Assembly (NCBI GenBank): GCA_902469965.1
Contig: CABREP010000043.1
Location: 1 to 20,166, forward strand
DNA from: Egerieimonas sp900552095
Lineage (GTDB): Bacteria > Bacillota > Clostridia > Lachnospirales > Lachnospiraceae
Direction: 5' to 3'
Length of the DNA stretch: 20,166 bases
The notes beneath the pieces were generated by a model. The model searched no databases, was not told where the DNA came from, and worked only from the letters and a program-made list of their open reading frames with translations. Positions within the stretch are counted from its first letter, which is position 1. Each line of letters opens with the position of its first letter. Below are positions 15,569 to 20,166 of this stretch, piece after piece. The translations under genes and the position numbers were made by a program.

Positions 15569-16396
15569 GTGCAGGATATTATTTGTGAATTACAGGATAT
15601 GAGACATCTGGATTGGGCGACAAGAAAAATGTCACCGGGAACCCCGGGATGTTTTCTGAAAGCGTATGAAGAAGTGAATGGAAAAAGATTATATTATAAA
15701 TTATCGAATTATGATAGTTATCGCGGTGTATTTGGGCATGAAGGTGTAAATGAATTGATTGCAAGTCGAGTAATGGATATTTTGAGAATTCCCCATGTGA
15801 AATATAAATTGATACATGCACAGATTATCATAGATGGAAAAGAACAGGAAACATGGCTTTCTGTTTCGGAAAACTTTCGTAAGGATAATGAAGAAAAGTT
15901 GGCATATGATTTGTATTATGATTTGCAAAAAGAAGGAAATGAATCTCCGTTAGAATTTGCAATAAGAAACAATTGGGAATTATATATGTACCAGATGTTC
16001 TGTATCGATTATTTGATTGCCAATAGAGACCGTCATGGAAGTAATTTGGAAGTGTTGCGAAATGATGAAGAAGACAGTGTGAGATTAGCCCCTTTGTTTG
16101 ATCAGGGCGTATCGTTGTTGTTTTCAACATATGGTGATGAAAAACTGCTTGAAAATGTGGATGTGATGAGGGATTTTCCGGTTAATAACTACATTGGAGC
16201 AAAATCTTTGGAGTATAATTTATCATTGATACCAAGAGGATATAATCTGCAGATTCATACGTTGAAAAAAGAAGATAGGGATTACATTTTCAAAGATATA
16301 AATAATATTTTGTCAGAGAAGCATATAAACAAAATTTGGGAGATGATTTGGAAAAGGTGGTGTTATTTTGAAAAAGTATGCAATCAAGAGAAATAA
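15569..16396 (+). CDS. HipA-like (HipT-like) serine/threonine kinase lacking the N-terminal subdomain
   Basis: A 275-residue protein with HipA-fold kinase motifs. A Gly-rich segment SPGTPGCF (22-29), the ATP-binding Lys in YYKLS (K44), GHEGVNELIASRV, the catalytic loop ANRDRHGSN (D154, N159) and the metal-binding LFDQG (D178) are all in place, so the active site looks complete. Full-length HipA has about 440 residues with an N-terminal subdomain that is missing here; the next gene resembles it. Known HipA and HipT kinases phosphorylate aminoacyl-tRNA synthetases and arrest growth; the target here is unknown. The start is GTG 15569, only 4 bases after GAGGTGA, so initiation may be weak. The 3' end overlaps the next gene. 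Much more AT-rich than rpsI. H. pylori CtkA-like stand-alone kinases are an alternative relative. Confidence 0.82.
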   Translation: MQDIICELQDMRHLDWATRKMSPGTPGCFLKAYEEVNGKRLYYKLSNYDSYRGVFGHEGVNELIASRVMDILRIPHVKYKLIHAQIIIDGKEQETWLSVSENFRKDNEEKLAYDLYYDLQKEGNESPLEFAIRNNWELYMYQMFCIDYLIANRDRHGSNLEVLRNDEEDSVRLAPLFDQGVSLLFSTYGDEKLLENVDVMRDFPVNNYIGAKSLEYNLSLIPRGYNLQIHTLKKEDRDYIFKDINNILSEKHINKIWEMIWKRWCYFEKVCNQEK

Positions 16397-16703
16397 CAGA
16401 AATAAAATTGTCGGAATTTTAAAGTATGATGAGAGAACCAAGAAATATACAATTGATATTCCGGAAGATGTTTCATATAAGGATGCCCCATTTATGATGT
16501 CGTTATTTTTAAAGAAAGGTATTCGTTCCATGAATTCTGAGTGGAGTATGCGTTGGGTGCAAAGCAGAATTATTCCGAGTAGTAGACAGAACATTGGAGA
16601 AATACTTCGTGTGAATGGAATGCGTTCATATGACGAACACAAATTGCTGCTAAAAAATGAGGGAAGAAGTTGTCAGGATGAATTCTATATTGAACAGATG
16701 TAG
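16368..16703 (+). CDS. Small HipA N-subdomain-like protein (HipS-like candidate)
   Basis: A 111-residue protein read from TTG 16368, inside the end of the kinase gene (29-base overlap), with AGGTGGTG upstream. Overlap and shared direction imply coupled translation. The order of elements recalls the N-terminal subdomain of HipA: KIVGILKYD near the start (cf. the G-x-L strand), APFMMSLFLKKG (cf. the P-x-S-L-P segment), then RIIPSSRQNIGEIL, LLLKNEGRSCQDEFYI (cf. LLP..R..L and the LL...G.D..G.L.. end). In HipBST systems this subdomain is a separate protein (HipS) that restrains the kinase HipT. By analogy this could be the antitoxin or a targeting subunit, but similarity is judged by eye only. 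No DNA-binding hipB-like gene is present. Confidence 0.6.
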   Translation: MKKYAIKRNNRNKIVGILKYDERTKKYTIDIPEDVSYKDAPFMMSLFLKKGIRSMNSEWSMRWVQSRIIPSSRQNIGEILRVNGMRSYDEHKLLLKNEGRSCQDEFYIEQM

Positions 16704-16805
16704 TCGGTGAGGTGTTCTGAGAAGTAATGAGAAACCCTGCGTTTGTAACGTGTTTGCAACACCACATTCCAAGAACCCAATAAAATCAAGCCTTCCAAGT
16801 TATCT
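16704..16805. other. Spacer between the HipS-like gene and repeat copy 2
   Basis: No gene is assigned. Directly after the stop it contains TCGGTGAGG and then AAGTAATGAGAA. The same pieces recur fused at 17438-17456 after the nuclease fragment. A 18-codon frame starting in that motif (16727-16783) has no support. The final bases before the repeat could read ...PSKLSKR-stop, loosely like an S9 tail. Confidence 0.3.
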
Positions 16806-16887
16806 AAACGTTAATCATACGTTTCGGAACGTACAATTTCAAAAGATTTTTCAACTCTTCAGGACTTCGGTTCTGGGGAGTTTTTTG
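16806..16887 (+). repeat. 82-bp direct repeat, copy 2: displaced rpsI tail plus terminator
   Basis: It matches 15378-15459 at 81 of 82 positions, 1,428 bp downstream. It still contains the last two S9 codons and stop but no S9 coding sequence before them. It reads as the right-hand scar of an insertion at the rpsI 3' end. The truncated nuclease frame begins 2 bases after it. Confidence 0.95.
16853..16886 (+). terminator. Second copy of the rpsI-type intrinsic terminator
   Basis: It has the same stem and TTCG loop as at 15425-15458, with one C-G pair reduced to T-G (16858), followed by the same T-run. It would now end transcripts of the split-HipA module and block entry into the nuclease fragment. 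Confidence 0.85.
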
Positions 16888-16889
16888 AT

Positions 16890-17444
16890 ATGTATTTTCA
16901 AAAAAGTAAATTTGAACTTTTAAAGAGTCCGATTGTTGCTGAATTCTTGGGATTTAAAAATGAGGATAGTTTTCTTGAAAGCGATCTTGAATCAGCGATT
17001 TTATCACATATCCGTGATTTCCTTATGGAGCTGGGAAAAGGATTTGCTTTCGTTGGAAGGCAACAACATATTGTTACGGATACACAAGACTATTATATTG
17101 ATTTGGTTTTTTATAATATTGAATTGAAGTGTTATGTGTTGGTTGACTTGAAAATGGGAACAATAACCCATCAGGATGTAGGGCAAATTGCTATGTATGT
17201 TCGTATGTACGACGAGTTAAAATGTAAAGAAGGGGATAATCCAACGATTGGTATTCTGCTTTGTAGTGAAATAAGTGAGGATATTGCGCGATATTCTGTA
17301 TTGCACGAAAATGAAAGATTGTTTATGTCAAAGTATTTGACATATCTTCCTACAAAAGAACAACTTGCAAAAGAAATTGAAAAACAGAAAGAAATATTTT
17401 ATATGCAGCATCCAAGGCTTATGGATAACGGAGAGGTTCGGTGA
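16890..17444 (+). pseudogene. 3' fragment of a YhcG/DUF1016-type PDDEXK nuclease
   Basis: The 184 readable residues correspond to the C-terminal PDDEXK half of YhcG/DUF1016 proteins: LLKSPIVAEFLGF, FLESDLESAILSHIRDFLMELGKGFAFVGRQQ, DYYIDLVFYNIELKCYVLVDLK (D71; D86-x-K88) and GQIAMYVRMYDE (Q99). Usual length is about 340-380 residues, so the whole N-terminal DUF1016_N half is gone. The break coincides with the end of repeat copy 2: the first ATG is 2 bases after it, with a terminator directly upstream and no free ribosome binding site. The core motif has Asp86 where family members usually have Glu (VDLK for IELK). Family members have been linked to restriction-type defence and mobile elements; here a remnant is most likely. 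Confidence 0.78.
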
Positions 17445-17495
17445 GGAGTAATGAGAAGCTATTTCAAGTACCAAGCTTCCCACTAATCCTTACTC
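17445..17495. other. Imperfect inverted repeat at the convergent gene junction
   Basis: GGAGTAA (17445-17451) faces TTACTCC (17489-17495), and GAAGCT (17455-17460) faces AGCTTC inside it, which gives an interrupted hairpin with extra bases on one side. It overlaps the end of the leftward membrane gene and could serve as a convergent terminator, though no long T-run is present. Confidence 0.35.
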
Positions 17496-18679
17496 CGCTT
17501 TTTCTTTCGTGGGTCTGGCGGCGGAGAGAAAGTCTGAATATAGTCCTGCCGGATCGCTGTCACGTCCTGAGAAAGAAAAGCAGCGATACGGTCCTGTTCG
17601 GAAGTTTGCTCCGGGAAAAAGGATGCAAATTTCTGTGCCAGCTGTTCTTCTTTTTCATTCAGTTTAAGTGTACCCTCGTATCCAATCAATTCTTTCAGCA
17701 CAGCAGAGAATTCTTCATATCGGTTCTCTCGAATATCCAGATCGACTTTCACTTTGGCCGTCATGCCGTTAAGGTAAAGTACCTTTAAGGACGCATAGTT
17801 TCCTGGCCGATTCATTGTGTACCATAAAGCCAGCTTTTTTGAGAGCAGCTTCCCGCCAATCAGCATCCAGTTCTGGCTTCGGTAAATTTCCAGATACTTT
17901 TTCATGCCTTCATCTTCAAATGCTATTGGCTCAAAGTGTTCTCCATCCAATAGATGCGCCAGCTGTGCTTTGCTGAGAATCTGATTCAGTACAGGGATGT
18001 TACGATAAGGTGCGCAGACATAGCGTCTCATTTTCTGAAACAGCGCCAGAACCAGAACTGCCGTGCCAAGTAAAAACAGGAAAAGGTCTCCATTCATTTC
18101 GATTTTCCCGGTTGCCGTTACCCAGATGCCACGCAGAACCAGCACAACACCAAAACCCCACAGCCCGAAAATCAGTAGCTTTTTCAGCGGATGAAAATGA
18201 ATCCACTCGATGATCTGTACCTGTTGTTTGCCGTTCATAGATTTATCACGTAAAAGTCGGCGGGCGATCCACTGATTCAACAGTTGTGGAGTCCATGCAA
18301 TTCCAAAGAGAAAAACTGCAATGCCGGCATAAAGGGCAATCCCGATCCAGCCAATATCCAGATAAGACTCCAAAAGCAGTAAAAGGATAATTGGCAGAAT
18401 CAAGGTGAGAAAAAGTGGTAAAAATGATTTTTTGCGTCCCTTCTGGATATTTCGGTCATTGAGAACAGAAGTGATACAAAAGGCAAAAATCATCACAGCT
18501 GATATCCCGCCGGACACCCAGTTTTTAAGGTCACCGAAACGCATTACATGTGCGGCTCTGTGCATACTCGGAAATTTACCGGTGATTCCCGCATAGAGGC
18601 AAAATCCTAAATAAACCAGAGCCAAAAGTGCTCCTGCCAGCTTCGAAATTGTTTTTCCTGAAAGTTTTCGTTTCTCCAT
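17483..18679 (-). CDS. Unknown six-helix membrane protein with cytosolic C-terminal domain
   Basis: I do not recognise this 398-residue protein. About six hydrophobic helices are visible (roughly 14-32, 55-73, 86-104, 109-129, 168-187, 198-215), with basic stretches such as QKGRKK and ARRLLRDK in the loops. A soluble C-terminal region of about 180 residues follows, with a mixed strand/helix look (EHFEPIAFEDEGMKKYLEIY; KVKVDLDIRENRYEEFSAVL) and a very basic tail, KKKRSKD. ATG 18679 follows AGGAAAT. It lies 39 bases downstream of the frameshifted lipoprotein gene on the same strand, so the two probably formed one operon. Confidence 0.75.
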   Translation of the reverse strand: MEKRKLSGKTISKLAGALLALVYLGFCLYAGITGKFPSMHRAAHVMRFGDLKNWVSGGISAVMIFAFCITSVLNDRNIQKGRKKSFLPLFLTLILPIILLLLLESYLDIGWIGIALYAGIAVFLFGIAWTPQLLNQWIARRLLRDKSMNGKQQVQIIEWIHFHPLKKLLIFGLWGFGVVLVLRGIWVTATGKIEMNGDLFLFLLGTAVLVLALFQKMRRYVCAPYRNIPVLNQILSKAQLAHLLDGEHFEPIAFEDEGMKKYLEIYRSQNWMLIGGKLLSKKLALWYTMNRPGNYASLKVLYLNGMTAKVKVDLDIRENRYEEFSAVLKELIGYEGTLKLNEKEEQLAQKFASFFPEQTSEQDRIAAFLSQDVTAIRQDYIQTFSPPPDPRKKKRSKD

Positions 18680-18718
18680 CTTCGTTATTTCCTATAAAAT
18701 CACTGTTCCTTTGTCAGT

Positions 18719-19326
18719 TTATCCTTCCGTATTCCAAACAAAGCTATCCACCATGTCCCTGGCGGCCTGCTCAGTGGTTTCTGCCCCGCTGAAATTCGTA
18801 AGCTGGATCAGGCAGAACCCGTAATCCTTTACAAGATAGTATTGTGTGGTTACAATATCGCCCTCATCGATGGTAAAGTATACAGCAGATCTCCCTGCTC
18901 AGTATAGGTTCCATCTCCGTTCAGTTGTGCTTCAATACCATCCAGCTGCATTAAAATCTGCTGGATGATCGCATCCCGGAACTGCTCATGCTCATCCAAG
19001 CTATATTTGTTCTTTCCTGCATGGATGGAGATGTTGTCCGGCTTTTCATCATTTTCGTGACCTTCCTCTATGTAGAAAATCTGCGAATTTGTAGAATGCT
19101 TGTCAGATTGCTCCCATCCCTCCGGGACGATATAACTTCCGGGAATCGTCTGATCTTCAGATGATATTTCGGTTTTGGAAGAAGAAGGTTCCTGATGATC
19201 CGCTGCAGATTCATCCGAGGAAGCTTGTGGCGATGAACTCTTGTTTTTGCCGCATCCGGCAAGGAGCAGCATCATAGTTAATAACACAATTAGGATTTTT
19301 TTCGTGCTTTGATTCATGGTAAGCAT
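18719..19326 (-). pseudogene. Frameshifted lipoprotein gene (one base missing)
   Basis: Read from ATG 19326, which has AGGAGG 6 bases upstream, the product starts with a lipoprotein signal: KKILIVLLTMMLLLAGC puts the lipid-modified Cys at 25. A Ser-rich linker and a domain with SYIVPEGWEQS and an EHEQFRDAIIQQILMQLDG helix follow. This frame stops early at 18850. In the next frame, sequence of the same kind runs on without a break (FTIDEGDIVTTQYYLVKDYG, then LIQLTNF and AARDMVDSFVWN) to a stop at 18719. The total of 608 bases is one short of a whole number of codons, so a single base has been lost near 18878-18890. A sequencing or assembly error is the alternative. Likely role: a surface-anchored small protein of unknown function, partner of the membrane protein next to it. 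Confidence 0.8.
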
Positions 19327-19340
19327 AAGGATCCTCCTAA

Positions 19341-19356
19341 TTATCTCGTTAGATAA
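19341..19356. promoter_or_regulatory. 6-4-6 palindrome in the lipoprotein leader
   Basis: TTATCT-CGTT-AGATAA is a perfect inverted repeat, just upstream of the lipoprotein ribosome binding site and about 40 bases downstream of its -10. It could be an operator or a small hairpin. Confidence 0.45.
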
Positions 19357-19395
19357 AGATTTTGATATGGTCAAATTGTCGATCTATATGCGAAC

Positions 19396-19424
19396 ATTAT
19401 AGCATTTGCAGTGTCTTTCGTCAT
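19396..19424 (-). promoter_or_regulatory. Promoter of the lipoprotein-membrane protein operon
   Basis: On the - strand, ATGACG (19424-19419) and an extended -10 TGC-TATAAT (TATAAT at 19401-19396) have a 17-base spacer. The -10 ends 69 bases before the lipoprotein ATG. Confidence 0.75.
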
Positions 19425-19455
19425 CATTTTTCTACTGTCTGATCGAGGATTTAAA

Positions 19456-19501
19456 AAAAGAGTTTTCGATTCCTCAGGACTGTGGTTCTGGGGAGGTTTT
19501 T
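19456..19501 (+). repeat. Third, decayed copy of the rpsI terminator (orphan)
   Basis: It aligns without gaps to 15413-15458 at 40 of 46 positions. The 10-bp upper stem (19471-19480 with 19485-19494) is kept, the loop is TGTG in place of TTCG, the lower stem is partly broken, and a T-run follows. It points rightward but no + strand gene lies upstream for 2 kb; it sits between two divergent promoters. It may still act as a weak terminator, but I read it mainly as a scar. Confidence 0.75.
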
Positions 19502-19512
19502 ATAACAAATAC

Positions 19513-19541
19513 TTGACAAGTAAACGATTGTTCACTATACT
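19513..19541 (+). promoter_or_regulatory. Strong sigma-A promoter of the rsgA fragment
   Basis: Perfect TTGACA (19513-19518) and TATACT (19536-19541) have a 17-base spacer. The spacer is almost entirely filled by a palindromic operator. Confidence 0.88.
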
Positions 19542-19563
19542 GTGCTGGTAAACAGGTGTTTAC
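19520..19563. promoter_or_regulatory. Tandem 6-4-6 palindromic operators
   Basis: Operator 1, GTAAAC-GATT-GTTCAC (19520-19535), fits exactly between -35 and -10; one base breaks its symmetry. Operator 2, GTAAAC-AGGT-GTTTAC (19548-19563), is perfect and lies at the start of the transcript. Their centres are 28 bp apart. This is the layout of tight repression by a TetR-type or similar dimeric repressor. No such regulator gene is in the window. Confidence 0.8.
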
Positions 19564-19609
19564 TAAAAAATATTTCATCAAAAAAACTTACAACAGAGAG
19601 GAAATTATA

Positions 19610-20074
19610 GTGAATCATTTAACCAATATGAAAAAATATGGATTCCCCGAAATATTTTCAAACGATCTCCCAAAAGATACTTTATCGGAACCGGCTCGAG
19701 TTTTATCACAGGAAAAAGGGTTCTATCGAGTCGTGACAGCCAAAGGCGAGAAAATAGCGGAAGTGTCAGGAAAGTTCCGATTTCAGGCTGCGGTTTCCTC
19801 TGACTATCCGGCTGTTGGAGATTTTGTACTGGTCAATTGGAATGAAGCCGGCAACAGTGCAATCATCGAATCGTTGCTGCCGCGAAAAAGTGCTTTTATC
19901 CGAAAAGCGGCTGGCGAACCGCAGCAGGAACAGGTTGTTGCTGCAAACATTGATACGGTATTTTTGTGTATGGCATTAAACAATGATTTTAATCTCAGGA
20001 GATTGGAACGATATATTTCAATTGCATGGGACAGCGGCGCCATACCGGTTATTGTACTGACAAAATCAGATTGA
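19610..20074 (+). pseudogene. rsgA: RsgA (ribosome small-subunit GTPase A), 3'-truncated in the G4 motif
   Basis: From GTG 19610 (GAGAGGAAA upstream) 154 residues are encoded; full-length RsgA has about 300-350. The OB-fold is complete (VLSQEKGFYRVVTAKGEKIA, FRFQAAVSSDYPAVGDFVLV), followed by the start of the circularly permuted GTPase domain (EQVVAANIDTVFLCMALNND). Because the domain is permuted, G4 comes first, and the frame stops right at it (VLTKSD-stop). G1, G3 and the zinc domain are absent and are not found in the other two frames after the stop, so this is a true truncation rather than a simple frameshift. RsgA normally matures the 30S subunit. This copy cannot be an active GTPase and is probably a second, horizontally acquired rsgA-like gene. 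Confidence 0.8.
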
Positions 20075-20076
20075 AC

Positions 20077-20122
20077 AAAATCGCTGCGCGATGGCCTGCC
20101 AAGGCTGTGGTATAGCGATTTT
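20077..20122 (+). other. Inverted repeat just after the rsgA truncation point
   Basis: AAAATCGCT (20077-20085) and AGCGATTTT (20114-20122) are perfect 9-bp arms around a 28-base GC-rich centre that can form a small GCCT/AGGC hairpin. It starts 2 bases after the premature stop. It could be a terminator that came with the breakpoint, or the end of another inserted element. The remaining 44 bases hold nothing I recognise. Confidence 0.5.
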
Positions 20123-20166
20123 CTGTTTTCTATAACAAAACAGTGGAAAGCAAGTCCTAAAAGTAG

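Noticed and set aside
16727..16783. Tiny frame beginning ATGAGAAACCC
   Set aside because: It has a weak ribosome binding site and 18 codons with no features; the shared ATG context is explained by the repeated AGTAATGAGAA motif.
15378..16887. CRISPR array or tandem repeat
   Set aside because: Only two near-identical copies lie 1.4 kb apart with genes between them; no short regular spacers exist anywhere in the window.
17441..17788. 115-codon + strand frame after the nuclease fragment
   Set aside because: Mostly antisense to the C-terminal domain of the leftward membrane protein; its start is the nuclease stop region and the product shows no family features.

Overview
The window looks like a piece of a Lachnospiraceae-type (Clostridia) chromosome. 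The conserved genes are moderately GC-rich, have strong AGGAGG-type ribosome binding sites and often start with TTG or GTG. They come in Firmicutes order: tig-clpP-clpX-lon-yihA, then ecfA1-ecfA2-ecfT-truA, a membrane protein, and rplM-rpsI. All of them are on the + strand. AT-rich accessory DNA lies on both sides.

Left side (1-2847): the right end of an integrative element. Its large serine recombinase gene (351-2300) lies against the attachment junction, and its reading frame runs across the junction into chromosomal DNA in the wrong frame for the host gene. The host gene left behind (2266-2847) is the 3' part of an NMT1/SsuA-like ABC transporter substrate-binding protein, so the element has split that gene. 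Its left end is outside the window. Upstream of the recombinase are AT-rich DNA, repeats and a possible 21-residue peptide gene.

Core (2939-15386): a DJ-1/PfpI-family protein; the proteostasis cluster of trigger factor, ClpP, ClpX, Lon and the ribosome-assembly GTPase YihA; an energy-coupling-factor module (two ATPases and the T subunit) with truA; a FUSC-like membrane protein; and L13-S9, which has a textbook TTGACA-17-TATAAT promoter and a short structured leader.

Right side (15387-20166): an accessory patchwork that starts at the 3' end of rpsI. The last 9 bases of rpsI plus its terminator (82 bp) recur 1,428 bp downstream with one mismatch. Between the copies is a compact two-gene module: a HipA-like kinase without the N-terminal subdomain, then an overlapping 111-residue protein that resembles that missing subdomain. 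This is a split HipA (HipT/HipS-like) in reversed order with no hipB visible. After the second repeat copy comes a 5'-truncated YhcG/DUF1016 PDDEXK nuclease. Next is a leftward pair: an unknown six-helix membrane protein and a frameshifted lipoprotein. A third, decayed copy of the rpsI terminator follows at 19456-19501, with no gene to terminate. The window closes with a promoter carrying two 6-4-6 palindromic operators that drives an RsgA GTPase gene cut off in its G4 motif. The most economical reading is that the DNA just after rpsI is an insertion hot spot that has taken in several small cargoes one after another and left terminator copies as scars.

The candidate for an undescribed system is the 1.43-kb split-HipA cassette bounded by rpsI-terminator repeats. 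It carries no integrase of its own.
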